Below, one piece after another: positions 1-8,465 of a stretch of DNA of 64,000 nucleotides. A program made the position numbers and the translations under genes. Below the pieces are notes generated by a model. The model was given only the letters and a program-made list of their open reading frames with translations. It did no database searches and was not told the origin of the DNA. The DNA comes from Paenibacillus lupini (GTDB lineage Bacteria; Bacillota; Bacilli; Paenibacillales; Paenibacillaceae), in the NCBI RefSeq assembly GCF_011761355.1, contig NZ_JAASRW010000001.1, positions 186,001 through 250,000 of the forward strand. Reading direction: 5' to 3'. Every line of letters starts with the position of its first letter. Positions within the stretch are counted from its first letter, which is position 1.

Positions 1-1
1 C

Positions 2-562
2 GTCAGCTTTGTAACATTCGGAGAAGGCTCCAGCAACCAAGGGGACTTCCATGAAGGCTGTAATTTTGCCGGAGTACATAAACTTCCGGTTATCTTAATG
101 TGTGAGAACAATCAATACGCGATTTCTGTTCCCGTGCATAAGCAGCTTGGCGGACGTGTTGCAGACCGTGCATTGGGTTATGGCTTCCCAGGTTTCCAGG
201 TTGACGGTAATGACGCGCTGGAAGTATTCCGCGTCGTGAAAGAAGCTCGTGAACGCGCAATTGCTGGCGAAGGTCCAACACTTATTGAAGCAATGATGTA
301 CCGTCTATCCCCGCATTCTACTTCCGATAATGATCTTGCATACCGTACGAAGGAAGAAGTAGATGAGAACCGGGCGAAGGATGGTATTCCTAAATATAAG
401 CAATATTTAGAAGAGTGCGGCCTTTGGAACGAGGAGCTGGAAGCTGAGCTTCTGGCACGTATCCGGAAAGTGGTCGATGAAGCAACGGAATATGGCGATA
501 ACGCTCCGTTCCCTGCACCTGAGTCCGTACTATTGCATGTGTATGCAGAGGAGGGACATTAA
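2..562 (+). CDS. bkdAA: Branched-chain 2-oxoacid dehydrogenase E1 alpha subunit (3' part)
   Basis: The gene enters from the left edge, so only the C-terminal 186 residues are visible. E1 alpha and E1 beta form the thiamine-diphosphate decarboxylase of the BCKDH complex, which oxidises the 2-oxoacids of Val, Leu and Ile to branched acyl-CoA for branched fatty acids. The ThDP/Mg motif GEGSSNQGDFHEG is followed by ENNQYAIS. PHSTSDND near residue 105 of the fragment resembles the phosphorylation-loop segment of BCKDH rather than pyruvate dehydrogenase. The stop lies one base before the E1 beta ATG, so the two genes are translationally coupled. A pyruvate dehydrogenase subunit is the alternative. 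Confidence 0.88.
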   Translation, partial: VSFVTFGEGSSNQGDFHEGCNFAGVHKLPVILMCENNQYAISVPVHKQLGGRVADRALGYGFPGFQVDGNDALEVFRVVKEARERAIAGEGPTLIEAMMYRLSPHSTSDNDLAYRTKEEVDENRAKDGIPKYKQYLEECGLWNEELEAELLARIRKVVDEATEYGDNAPFPAPESVLLHVYAEEGH

Positions 563-563
563 G

Positions 564-1547
564 ATGGCGAATATGGATTATATCGATGCTATTCGGTTGG
601 CAATGAAGGAAGAAATGGAACGCGATGAGGATGTATTCGTGCTTGGGGAAGACGTCGGAGTAAAAGGCGGCGTATTCACAACAACAAAAGGTCTTCAGGA
701 GCAGTTTGGCGAAAGCCGTGTCCTCGATACGCCGCTTGCGGAGTCTGCCATTGCAGGTGTCGCCATTGGTGCAGCCATGTATGGCATGAAGCCAATTGCT
801 GAAATGCAGTACTCGGACTTTATGTTCCCGGCAACGAACCAGATCATCAGTGAAGCGGCTAAAATTCGTTACCGCTCAAATAACGACTGGACCTGTCCGA
901 TCGTTATCCGTGCTCCAATCGGCGGCGGTATTTTTGGCGGCTTGTACCATTCCCAATGTCCGGAATCTGTATTTTTTGGTACTCCGGGCCTGAAGATTGT
1001 GGCGCCATACAGAGCTTATGATGCAAAAGGGCTGCTCAAGGCTGCGGTACGCGATCCGGATCCTGTTATTTATTTCGAAAATAAAAAATGCTATAAAATG
1101 ATCAATGGCGATGTGCCGGCTGATGATTATATTGTAGAAATCGGCAAAGCGAATGTGCTTCGTGAGGGCGATGATATTACAGTAATCGGGTACAGCATGC
1201 CTCTTATGTTTGTTGAGCAAGCGGCGGCCGATCTTGAACAGGAAGGCATCAGCACTCATATTCTTGATTTGAGAACCTTGCAGCCATTAGATAAAGAAGC
1301 CATTCTCGCAGCCGTACGCAAGACAGGTAAAGTTCTGATTATTCATGAAGATAACAAAACTGGCGGTGTAGGTGCAGAAGTATCGGCCATTATTGCGGAA
1401 GAGCTGTTGTTTGAGCTGGATGCTCCAATCCAAAGGCTCTGCAGTCCGGATGTACCGGCTATGCCGATCAACCCGCCGGGCGAGAAGTACTACATGCTTA
1501 ATAAAGATAAAGTAAAAGAAGCAATGCGCAATTTGGCGCTATATTAA
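564..1547 (+). CDS. bkdAB: Branched-chain 2-oxoacid dehydrogenase E1 beta subunit
   Basis: 327 residues, starting MANMDYIDAIRLAMKEEM. The ATG follows the E1 alpha stop by one base, and the ribosome binding site AGGAGGG lies in the end of E1 alpha. An upstream extension to 477 is open but has no ribosome binding site. GEDVGVKGGVF, DTPLAESAIAG and the transketolase-type pyrimidine and C-terminal domains are those of E1 beta, which pairs with E1 alpha to form the ThDP site. The length matches B. subtilis BkdAB (327). Second gene of the bkd operon; E2 follows after 37 bases. Confidence 0.92.
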   Translation: MANMDYIDAIRLAMKEEMERDEDVFVLGEDVGVKGGVFTTTKGLQEQFGESRVLDTPLAESAIAGVAIGAAMYGMKPIAEMQYSDFMFPATNQIISEAAKIRYRSNNDWTCPIVIRAPIGGGIFGGLYHSQCPESVFFGTPGLKIVAPYRAYDAKGLLKAAVRDPDPVIYFENKKCYKMINGDVPADDYIVEIGKANVLREGDDITVIGYSMPLMFVEQAAADLEQEGISTHILDLRTLQPLDKEAILAAVRKTGKVLIIHEDNKTGGVGAEVSAIIAEELLFELDAPIQRLCSPDVPAMPINPPGEKYYMLNKDKVKEAMRNLALY

Positions 1548-1584
1548 GCGGCAAGCACGCGTCAGGTAGGGAGATGAATAGTTA

Positions 1585-2886
1585 ATGAAATCAGTGAAGG
1601 AGATCGTCATTCCTCAGTTGGCGGAATCATTGGTCTCGGCGACAATTGATAAATGGCTGAAGCAGCCTGGTGACCGGATTGAGATGTATGAGCCGATCTG
1701 TGAGCTAATTACAGATAAAGTAAGCGCCGAGCTGCCGTCAACTTTTGCAGGTACAATAGTTGAGATTATGGTTGGCAACGGTGAGACAGTTCCTGTTGGT
1801 ACTCCTGTATGTCGTGTAGAGACTGAAGTGGCATCCTCAGAAGCTGCTCCAGCTTCTTCAGGGGCTAACGGTGCACCAGCGTTTGAAAGCTCGCAAGCAG
1901 CAGATGATGGCGATAAATCGATGCGCAATCGTTTTTCTCCGGTTGTACAGCAGTTAGCTGCTGAGCATGGCATTCGTCTAGCTGACGTGCAGGGAACAGG
2001 ACTTGGCGGAAGAATTACGCGTAAGGACATATTGGCATACGTTGCTTCAGGAGCAGGACAAGCAGCGGCCAAACCAGTTGCTACGCCTGCTAGTACTACG
2101 GTATCGGAAGTTCGTTCATCTGGACTGCATTTGAGTGAGTCCCCTCGTACACCAACCGTGAATAATCAAAGCACATCGAATTCGGGCCGTGGAGAAGACT
2201 TCATTGACGTATCGCCGATTCGCAGTGCGATTGCACGTAATACTATGCTTAGCGTCAATGAAATTCCACATGGCTGGATGATGATTGAAGTAGATGTAAC
2301 GAATCTGGTTCAGCTTCGCAATAAAGTGAAGGATGAATTCATGAAGCGTGAAGGCCTTAACTTGACGTACTTGGCTTTTGTTCTTAAGGCAGTCGTCAAT
2401 GCTTTGAAAGACTTCCCGATTATGAACTCGATGTGGGCGGTCGACAAAATCATCGTAAAGCGGGATATCAATATTTCGCTTGCGGTAGGTACGGAAGAAT
2501 CCGTCGCAACACCGGTCATTAAGAATGCCGATCACAAAACAATTGCCGGGCTTGCACGCGAAATCGATGATTTGGCTCGTCGCGGCCGTGAAGGTAAACT
2601 GACGCTTTCCGATATGCAAGGCGGTACTTTCACTGTTAATAACACGGGTTCATTTGGTTCGATCATTACGAACCCGATCATTAATTATCCACAAGCTGCC
2701 ATCCTTACCTTCGAATCAATTGTGAAACGTCCTGTCGTGATTAACGACATGATTGCGATCCGTTCGATGGCGAATATGTGCTTGTCCCTTGACCATCGTG
2801 TGCTCGACGGCGTCATTTGCGGCCGTTTCCTGCAACGTGTGAAGGACAACTTGGAAAGCTTTAATCTAGACACGAAATTGTATTAA
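1585..2886 (+). CDS. bkdB: Branched-chain 2-oxoacid dehydrogenase E2 (lipoamide acyltransferase)
   Basis: 433 residues. The N-terminal lipoyl domain (1-76) carries the lipoylation lysine K45 in the ITDKVSAE context typical of BCKDH E2. An Ala/Ser-rich linker (about 82-115) leads to the peripheral subunit-binding domain (about 118-152, GTGLGGRITRKDI). A second flexible linker precedes the acyltransferase domain, whose active-site motif DHRVLDG lies near residue 403. E2 transfers the branched acyl group from lipoamide to CoA and forms the core of the complex. An E3 (lpdV) gene is not in this window. lipB begins 18 bases downstream, so the enzyme that supplies octanoyl groups for lipoylation is encoded beside its substrate. 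Confidence 0.92.
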   Translation: MKSVKEIVIPQLAESLVSATIDKWLKQPGDRIEMYEPICELITDKVSAELPSTFAGTIVEIMVGNGETVPVGTPVCRVETEVASSEAAPASSGANGAPAFESSQAADDGDKSMRNRFSPVVQQLAAEHGIRLADVQGTGLGGRITRKDILAYVASGAGQAAAKPVATPASTTVSEVRSSGLHLSESPRTPTVNNQSTSNSGRGEDFIDVSPIRSAIARNTMLSVNEIPHGWMMIEVDVTNLVQLRNKVKDEFMKREGLNLTYLAFVLKAVVNALKDFPIMNSMWAVDKIIVKRDINISLAVGTEESVATPVIKNADHKTIAGLAREIDDLARRGREGKLTLSDMQGGTFTVNNTGSFGSIITNPIINYPQAAILTFESIVKRPVVINDMIAIRSMANMCLSLDHRVLDGVICGRFLQRVKDNLESFNLDTKLY

Positions 2887-2904
2887 GAAACGGGGTATCC
2901 AGGC

Positions 2905-3624
2905 ATGACTAACACGGTAAAGCAACACGTGGAGCGGCAATTGGAAGCCCGATATATACCGATGATCGGTTATGCGGAAGCTTGGGAGCTGCAGAAATCG
3001 ATCGTGCGGCAAATCAGCCAGGAGGAGCGTCAGGAGACGCTTCTCCTTCTTCAGCATCCGCCGACTTATACACTAGGTACGGATCGTCATCATGAGCATT
3101 TGCTGTTAAGCGAAGATGAGCTGAGAGAGCGCGGGATATCGGTCTTTGAAATCGATCGTGGCGGGGATATTACCTATCATGGCCCAGGACAATTAGTTGG
3201 TTATCCGATGCTGTTCCTTCCGATGGAAGGGCTGGATCTGCATGCTTATCTACGTACGGTTGAGCAGGCTATAATCAATTGGCTGGCCGAATATGGTATA
3301 GAAGCGGGAAGAAAACCGGAATATACAGGGGTATGGGTTGGGAATGAGAAAATTGCCGCTATCGGGGTGAAATTCAATAGAGCCCGAGATCGGGGAGGGT
3401 TTGTTACCAGTCACGGCTTTGCCTTGAATATTGAGGCGGGTATTGGCAATCAGGGCTTTAGCGGCATTATCCCTTGCGGGATTGAAGAGTATGGGGTTAC
3501 ATCCTTTAATGACCTCACACGTCAGAAGGTAACCGTTGAAGAGGCAGCGCGGCAGCTACTGCCGCATTTCTGCCATGTATTTGGGTTCGATACTCCCGAG
3601 CTGCTAGAGCAACGAGCTGAGTGA
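2905..3624 (+). CDS. lipB: Octanoyl-[acyl carrier protein]:protein N-octanoyltransferase LipB
   Basis: 239 residues. LipB moves octanoate from acyl carrier protein to the lipoyl-domain lysine, the first step of de novo lipoate assembly. RGGDITYHGPGQLVGYP is the family signature. The catalytic lysine lies in AAIGVKFNR and the nucleophile cysteine in IIPCGIEEYGV. The gene lies directly behind the lipoylated E2 gene and is probably co-transcribed with it. B. subtilis instead uses the unrelated LipM/LipL pair. The ATG at 2905 has only a weak upstream GGGGTAT. The 3' end overlaps a minus-strand small ORF by 21 bases. Confidence 0.9.
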   Translation: MTNTVKQHVERQLEARYIPMIGYAEAWELQKSIVRQISQEERQETLLLLQHPPTYTLGTDRHHEHLLLSEDELRERGISVFEIDRGGDITYHGPGQLVGYPMLFLPMEGLDLHAYLRTVEQAIINWLAEYGIEAGRKPEYTGVWVGNEKIAAIGVKFNRARDRGGFVTSHGFALNIEAGIGNQGFSGIIPCGIEEYGVTSFNDLTRQKVTVEEAARQLLPHFCHVFGFDTPELLEQRAE

Positions 3625-3699
3625 AGCAACCAGTGTCGTAACCACCAAGGCAGCTACAACTAGAATAGCAACTAGACGAATAAGCTTTTGCATCTTCAA
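3604..3699 (-). CDS. Putative small single-pass membrane peptide (31 aa)
   Basis: A 31-codon minus-strand ORF, too short for usual gene callers, encoding a basic start (KMQKLIR) followed by about 18 hydrophobic residues (LVAILVVAALVVTTLVA), i.e. one membrane helix. A strong AAAGGAG (3714-3708) lies 8 bases before the TTG at 3699. An ATG at 3693 is possible but would be 14 bases away. It converges on lipB and overlaps its end. No family is recognised and translation is inferred only from the ribosome binding site and composition. Confidence 0.45.
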   Translation of the reverse strand: MKMQKLIRLVAILVVAALVVTTLVASLSSLL

Positions 3700-3819
3700 A
3701 GATAAAACTCCTTTCTCTGCTATTTGAAGCGTAAACGCTTGTCCCGCCATCAGGAGGGGCAACGTGAGGTGTGGCTATGAGTCTATTGTAAACGAAAACA
3801 TCGAACGGAGGGAATAGTT

Positions 3820-4947
3820 ATGGTCAATCAGGATCGTATTGTTAATGAATTTATCGAATTGGTGAAGGTAGACAGCGAGACGAGGTTTGAACAAGAAATT
3901 AGCAAAGTACTAAAAGCAAAATTCACGGAGCTTGGACTGTCGATAGAAGAAGATGATGCTCAGGAGAAAACAGGTCATGGCGCGAACAATCTGTTTGTTT
4001 ACATGGAAGGTTCGGATGCGGACAATGCACCAACCATTCTGTTTACTTCGCATATGGATACAGTGGCGCCAGGTAATGGGATTAAGCCGCAAATTGACAG
4101 CGACGGATACATACGCAGTGATGGAACGACCATTCTTGGCAGTGATGATAAAGCAGGGCTTGCAGCTATGCTGGAGGCGGTCCGCGTATTGAAAGAAAAT
4201 AATATTCCTCATGGTCCTATTCAATTCGTTATTACGGTAGGGGAAGAATCGGGTCTTCTAGGCGCGCGGAGTATGGATGCTTCCAAACTGAAAGCGTCAT
4301 TTGGCTATGCCATTGATTCCAATGGCTCAATTGGGGATATGGCGGTTGCCGCTCCAACGCAGGCGAAAGTGATCATGAAGCTTCATGGCAAATCCGCTCA
4401 TGCTGGAGTAAATCCGGAGGATGGCATCAGTGCAATTCAAGTGGCGGCAAAGGCCATTTCACGTATGCCTCTTGGCCGTATTGATAAAGAGACAACTGCG
4501 AATATCGGAAGCTTTGAAGGGGGCGGTGCGACAAATGTCGTATGCGACTTCGTGAAGCTGGTAGCGGAAGCGCGCAGTATTGCACAGGAGAAGCTGGATC
4601 GGCAGGTCGAGGCGATGCGTCAAGCACTGGAGAGCGCAGCAGAGGAATTTGGTGCACGTGCTGAGTTTGAGAGCAGCTTAATCTACCCGGCTTATGTGCA
4701 TGACGATAATGCTCCTGTTGTTCAGTTGGCCAAAGCAGCGGCAACAGCAATTGGACTTACGCCGCGCACTTTCCACTCAGGTGGTGGCAGTGATGCTAAT
4801 ATTTTCAACGGGCTTGGTGTTCCTACTGTCAATCTATCTGTCGGTTATGAGCATATTCATACGACGAAGGAGCAAATCAAGGTCGCTGATCTTGTGAAGA
4901 TTACAGAGCTGGTTATTGAAATCATTAAGCAGGCTGCTAAAGCATAA
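3820..4947 (+). CDS. yqjE: M20 family metallopeptidase, YqjE/PepT-like
   Basis: 375 residues; probably a cytosolic di-zinc amino- or tripeptidase. The metal ligands are visible as TSHMDTV (His), LGSDDKAGLAA (Asp), GEESGLLGA (catalytic and metal Glu), AIDSNG (Asp) and the C-terminal HIHTTKE (His). A dimerisation domain lies between about residues 185 and 295 (KSAHAGVNPEDG). The start has a good GGAGGG 7 bases upstream. It sits between lipB and nudF on the conserved bkd-yqjE-nudF path. The exact substrate is not known. Confidence 0.87.
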   Translation: MVNQDRIVNEFIELVKVDSETRFEQEISKVLKAKFTELGLSIEEDDAQEKTGHGANNLFVYMEGSDADNAPTILFTSHMDTVAPGNGIKPQIDSDGYIRSDGTTILGSDDKAGLAAMLEAVRVLKENNIPHGPIQFVITVGEESGLLGARSMDASKLKASFGYAIDSNGSIGDMAVAAPTQAKVIMKLHGKSAHAGVNPEDGISAIQVAAKAISRMPLGRIDKETTANIGSFEGGGATNVVCDFVKLVAEARSIAQEKLDRQVEAMRQALESAAEEFGARAEFESSLIYPAYVHDDNAPVVQLAKAAATAIGLTPRTFHSGGGSDANIFNGLGVPTVNLSVGYEHIHTTKEQIKVADLVKITELVIEIIKQAAKA

Positions 4948-4966
4948 GCGCTGCTTAGTATATCGA

Positions 4967-5098
4967 CTACTTTGTTTTCTGCGGGGAAAGCAGCTTGTTC
5001 AGTGGAATATCCAATCTGGAAAGCTTACGAAGCTGGCTTTGAATTTCCCATGCTTTACCGACAAGACGAAGCTCATTATGTGTTAAATATTGTTTCAT
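4967..5098 (-). CDS. Hypothetical small protein (43 aa)
   Basis: A minus-strand ORF beginning MKQYLTHNELRLVGKAWEI, with AAGGAG about 11 bases before the ATG at 5098. The product is charged and probably helical, with no membrane segment. It lies between yqjE (convergent) and nudF (divergent). I do not recognise the family. Composition and the ribosome binding site support real translation, but no homology evidence is available here. Confidence 0.5.
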   Translation of the reverse strand: MKQYLTHNELRLVGKAWEIQSQLRKLSRLDIPLNKLLSPQKTK

Positions 5099-5212
5099 CC
5101 TTAACACTCTCCTTGTTTAGTAGCTATAAGTAATGGATATGTAAGAATGGGACAAGTTATTCCGATAAAGCATACAGATGCAGATATTAAACGGATTGGG
5201 GAGAGGAAAAAG

Positions 5213-5770
5213 ATGAGTCAGAATAACGAGCTGTGGCGTGAGGAAACGATCAGCACAGAACCGATCTTTGAGGGGAAAATGATTACGCTTCAGGTAGACA
5301 CGGTTGCGATGCCTGATGGTCGTACGGCTACCCGGGAGATTGTAAAACATCCTGGAGCTGCAGCAGTAATGGCACTACTCGATGGGAAGCTGCTCGTTGT
5401 AGAACAGTTCCGTAAGCCGCTTGAGAAGTTCCAGATCGAAATTCCTGCCGGCAAGCTGGACGCAGGAGAGGATCCGCTTGAAGCGGCCGCACGTGAGCTG
5501 GAAGAAGAGACAGGTTACCGGGCTGACAGCTTGAAGCTGGTCAGTGCATTTTTCACTTCTCCCGGATTTGCTGATGAGAAATTGTATCTGTATTTTGCCG
5601 ATCAGGTAACGTTAGGTACACAGCATACGGATGAGGATGAGTATTTGCAGGTAGAAGCCATCACTCTCGAGCAGGCGGAAGCTTATATCGCAGAAGGTCG
5701 TATCAGCGACGCGAAGACGGTTCTGGCAGTATATGCGTGGAAGCTTTATCAACTGACTGGAACCATTTAA
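5213..5770 (+). CDS. nudF: ADP-ribose pyrophosphatase (Nudix hydrolase)
   Basis: 185 residues, the same length as B. subtilis NudF (YqkG). It hydrolyses ADP-ribose to AMP and ribose 5-phosphate. The Nudix box GX5EX7REUXEEXGU is complete: GKLDAGEDPLEAAARELEEE plus TGY at residues 81-103. The frame is open upstream to 5147, but GGGGAGAGG lies just before the ATG at 5213 and the resulting protein matches the family N-terminus. It is followed 85 bases later by spoIIM. Confidence 0.92.
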   Translation: MSQNNELWREETISTEPIFEGKMITLQVDTVAMPDGRTATREIVKHPGAAAVMALLDGKLLVVEQFRKPLEKFQIEIPAGKLDAGEDPLEAAARELEEETGYRADSLKLVSAFFTSPGFADEKLYLYFADQVTLGTQHTDEDEYLQVEAITLEQAEAYIAEGRISDAKTVLAVYAWKLYQLTGTI

Positions 5771-5796
5771 ATCTTGTCCAAGCTGCTCTCTCAAAC

Positions 5797-5826
5797 GTCA
5801 TACGATGAAGTAAGGGATCATACACT
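5797..5826 (+). promoter_or_regulatory. Candidate sigma-E promoter of spoIIM
   Basis: CATACACT at 5819-5826 is a perfect match to the sigma-E -10 consensus (CATACANT). A -35-like GTCATACG lies at 5797-5804 with a 14-base spacer. spoIIM is transcribed by sigma-E in B. subtilis, so the site is where it is expected. Assigned by eye. Confidence 0.5.
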
Positions 5827-5855
5827 TTACCATCGGGACAAGGGGGGAGTGTGCC

Positions 5856-6488
5856 ATGCGTTCGCCAACTTTTCAAGAATCGGTGAAAAATCAGCTGACT
5901 TTATATGTTTTCGTAGCGGTATTGTTTGTCGTAGGGGCTATATTCGGCGGGCTGATGGTTAACGCTTTGACACTGGAGCAGCAGCAGGATTTGGCGACAG
6001 ATGTCAATCAATATATCCGTCTGATTAATGACGGCGTGACGCCGGATGCGGCGTTGTCATTTTGGGATCGGCTCTTTTTTCATGGTAAATGGCTGTTTCT
6101 ATTATGGTTTCTTGGCATATCAGTTGTAGGAGTTCCGTTTGTTCTTGCACTCGATTTCTTGAAAGGAGCGCTTGTTGGCTTTGCGGTCGGGTCACTTATT
6201 ACCCAGCACGCTTGGAAGGGAGTCTTATTCTCTCTAGCCTCGATCGCTCCACCAAATCTGATCGTCGTTCCGGCGATAATGATTACGAGTGTAGCAGCGC
6301 TCACTTTTTCTACATTTGTGATCAAGAACAGGCTTTTGCAGCAAAAAGGAGCTTTAGCCCCACAAATAGCCAGCTTTACGTCTACCGCACTGCTGATGCT
6401 GCTGCTTCTAGCTGGTGCAGCACTGCTGGAAGCGTATCTTTCGCCCTATTTTATGCAGTGGGCAGCTCCTTATCTGACGGGAGCTTAA
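5856..6488 (+). CDS. spoIIM: Stage II sporulation protein M
   Basis: 210 residues, with about five predicted membrane helices (roughly 15-38, 74-100, 105-128, 134-160, 172-196). SpoIIM works with SpoIID and SpoIIP in the mother-cell septal membrane to thin peptidoglycan and drive engulfment of the forespore. The start has AAGGGGGGAG about 8 bases upstream. Position between nudF and fur matches B. subtilis. Sigma-E-like sequence precedes it. Confidence 0.88.
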   Translation: MRSPTFQESVKNQLTLYVFVAVLFVVGAIFGGLMVNALTLEQQQDLATDVNQYIRLINDGVTPDAALSFWDRLFFHGKWLFLLWFLGISVVGVPFVLALDFLKGALVGFAVGSLITQHAWKGVLFSLASIAPPNLIVVPAIMITSVAALTFSTFVIKNRLLQQKGALAPQIASFTSTALLMLLLLAGAALLEAYLSPYFMQWAAPYLTGA

Positions 6489-6511
6489 ACAGGCGTATAG
6501 AGGCAAAATGT

Positions 6512-6541
6512 TTGACTTTAGGAATGGTTAACCCCTATAAT
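6512..6541 (+). promoter_or_regulatory. Sigma-A-type promoter of fur
   Basis: TTGACT (6512-6517), an 18-base spacer and TATAAT (6536-6541) form a near-consensus vegetative promoter 50 bases before the fur start. It lies directly after the spoIIM stop, which would give fur vegetative expression independent of the sporulation gene. Confidence 0.75.
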
Positions 6542-6592
6542 GAAAGCAAACGTTTCCTGATGTTGGCGCAGACATGTGGTAGGGGGGAAATC

Positions 6593-7051
6593 ATGGAAGC
6601 CCGGATTGAAAAGATTAAACAACAGTTGCAGTCGCAGGGCTACAAATTAACCCCGCAGCGTGAAGCAACCGTCCGTGTATTACTTGAGAATGAAGAAGAT
6701 CATTTAAGCGCGGAAGATGTGTTCATGCTCGTAAAGGACAAGGCACCGGAAATCGGCCTCGCTACTGTATATCGGACACTCGAATTGTTGAGCGAGATGC
6801 ATGTGGTTGAAAAACTTAACTTTGGCGACGGTGTTGCCCGCTATGATCTTCGGACAGATAGCAGCAAGCATCATCACCATCATCTAATCTGTGTACAGTG
6901 TGGTGCAATGGACGAAATCAAGGAAGATTGGCTGCTTCCATTGGAAGAACGACTGGAGCAGGAATACGGCTTCACCGTACTCGATCATCGTCTCGACTTC
7001 CAAGGCATCTGTCATCGCTGCAACGCAAATAATGACAAAACAAATGAATAA
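6593..7051 (+). CDS. fur: Fur-family metalloregulator
   Basis: 152 residues, with the start set by AGGGGGGAAA before the ATG at 6593 (the frame is open much further upstream). The N-terminal winged helix contains EIGLATVYRTLELL, the recognition-helix signature. The dimerisation domain carries the metal motif HHHHHLICVQCG and a second Cys pair (CHRC) near the C-terminus for the structural zinc. Fur/PerR/Zur proteins repress metal-uptake or peroxide genes. Position next to spoIIM and xerD argues for Fur itself, but the paralogue type cannot be settled from sequence alone. Confidence 0.85.
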   Translation: MEARIEKIKQQLQSQGYKLTPQREATVRVLLENEEDHLSAEDVFMLVKDKAPEIGLATVYRTLELLSEMHVVEKLNFGDGVARYDLRTDSSKHHHHHLICVQCGAMDEIKEDWLLPLEERLEQEYGFTVLDHRLDFQGICHRCNANNDKTNE

Positions 7052-7098
7052 ACGGCTTTGCTGCCCAGCGATTCTGGACGGCAAAGCCGTTTTGGCGT
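7051..7098. terminator. Bidirectional rho-independent terminator between fur and the minus-strand protease
   Basis: AACGGCTTTGC (7051-7061) pairs with GCAAAGCCGTT (7081-7091) in an 11-bp perfect stem, followed by TTGGCGTTTT. It overlaps the last base of the fur stop and lies just beyond the stop of the convergent protease gene, so it can serve both. Confidence 0.8.
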
Positions 7099-7099
7099 T

Positions 7100-8239
7100 T
7101 TATACACGGTCTAACTGTAGAAGTCCAGCTCCTTGCTCAGTCTCCATTTCTGAAGGAAGCGGCAATGCCCAGCTCCGAAGCAGTTCAGCAACTTGGGAAG
7201 GACTCAAATTTGGTTGCCTGGACAGCAGAAGAGCAACTCCGCCTGCAGCATGTGGAGAAGACATACTGGTGCCGGATAAGGTCATATAGCCGCCGTTCAG
7301 CCATGTAGATCTAATTTGCTCGCCGGGAGCTGCTAGATCGATGCCAGTGCCTCGGCTGCTGAAGTTCGTTACTTCATTTGCCCGATTTGTGGCGGCGATC
7401 GCCATCGTCTCGGGAAAGGAAGCCGGCGCATCTATCATGCCATTATCTTCGGTGCCGGAGTTTCCTGCTGATGCTACGATAACAATACCTTGATTGTAGG
7501 CTTTTGTAATGACATCGCGAAGCGCTTTGCTTACAGATGAGCCAACAAGGCCAAAGCTCATATTAATGACGTTCATCTTATTTCGTATACACCAATCGAC
7601 ACCGGCAATAATGCTAGATACGAATCCGCCGCCTTGGCTGTCTAATGCCTTAATAGCGTACAACTCCACGTCGGGAGCAACCCCTTTAACTCCATCAAGT
7701 CCTTTTCCAGCGGTTATGCCTGCAACATGTGTGCCATGCCCATTATCATCAGCATAACTTCCGCCTCGAATCGTATTGACGCCGCCAGCTATTTTCAAAT
7801 TAGGATGTTCGGCAATTCCCGTATCAATAATAGCTACTTTAATGCTGCTTCCGGTTGTACGAGCCCACGCCTCATTTGCTTTGACTCGGCATATATTCCA
7901 CGTCAGTTCTGGAGGACAGGTCGAAAGAGCTTGAACCTTCTTCTGCCCAGCCGTTTGGCGATGTTTCTGGTAAAGATGCACCCGAATACGAGCATCACTC
8001 TCGACCCGTTTTACTTCCGGATGTCTCGCAATGACTTTCCATGATCGGCGTTTGTCGAAATGGCAGCCAAGGGTGCGAAGGTTGGGAAGCCGCTTATATG
8101 GCTTTATTCCTTTTACACGAAGCCTCTTCAAGCATCTTTTATACGAGCGACCCGTTTTAAAGGTAATAAGCTTACGAACCGTATTTTTGGTTGGGACGCG
8201 CACAGACCTTGTGAACAGCAGCTTTTCCAGCTTAGGCAT
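7100..8239 (-). CDS. Subtilisin-like serine protease (S8 family)
   Basis: 379 residues from an ATG at 8239 that has AGGAG 7 bases upstream; longer starts at 8245 and 8335 lack usable spacing. The catalytic triad is complete: AIIDTGI (Asp), NGHGTHVAG (His) and SGTSMSSPHAAG (Ser), with the oxyanion Asn in VASAGNSGTED. The first 110 residues are very basic, probably a prodomain, and no signal peptide is evident. This resembles intracellular or AprX-like enzymes more than secreted subtilisin. It is the only long minus-strand gene in the first 19 kb and interrupts the fur-xerD order together with ald. Confidence 0.88.
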   Translation of the reverse strand: MPKLEKLLFTRSVRVPTKNTVRKLITFKTGRSYKRCLKRLRVKGIKPYKRLPNLRTLGCHFDKRRSWKVIARHPEVKRVESDARIRVHLYQKHRQTAGQKKVQALSTCPPELTWNICRVKANEAWARTTGSSIKVAIIDTGIAEHPNLKIAGGVNTIRGGSYADDNGHGTHVAGITAGKGLDGVKGVAPDVELYAIKALDSQGGGFVSSIIAGVDWCIRNKMNVINMSFGLVGSSVSKALRDVITKAYNQGIVIVASAGNSGTEDNGMIDAPASFPETMAIAATNRANEVTNFSSRGTGIDLAAPGEQIRSTWLNGGYMTLSGTSMSSPHAAGGVALLLSRQPNLSPSQVAELLRSWALPLPSEMETEQGAGLLQLDRV

Positions 8240-8465
8240 ATACATTCTCCTATTCGTTCTATATAAAGCTGTAAGTGGCTTATGAAAACGTGCTTGTTCA
8301 GTGTATGGGGTAAGTGGCGTATTCGTTATGGTCAATTGTACGGACTAACCGCACATATTTTTAGTTCCGGCTGGAAAAGGTACGCTTAAGGACTAACATT
8401 TGTCCCTCACGAATCATACAACATAGTAGATAGTGCGCCACATTCATGAAGGGGGAAGCTAAGCT

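Noticed and set aside
3726..3741. AAGCGTAAACGCTT palindrome as a catabolite-response element
   Set aside because: It is palindromic but does not fit the cre spacing (TGNAANCGNWNNCA), so only a generic operator-like site could be claimed.
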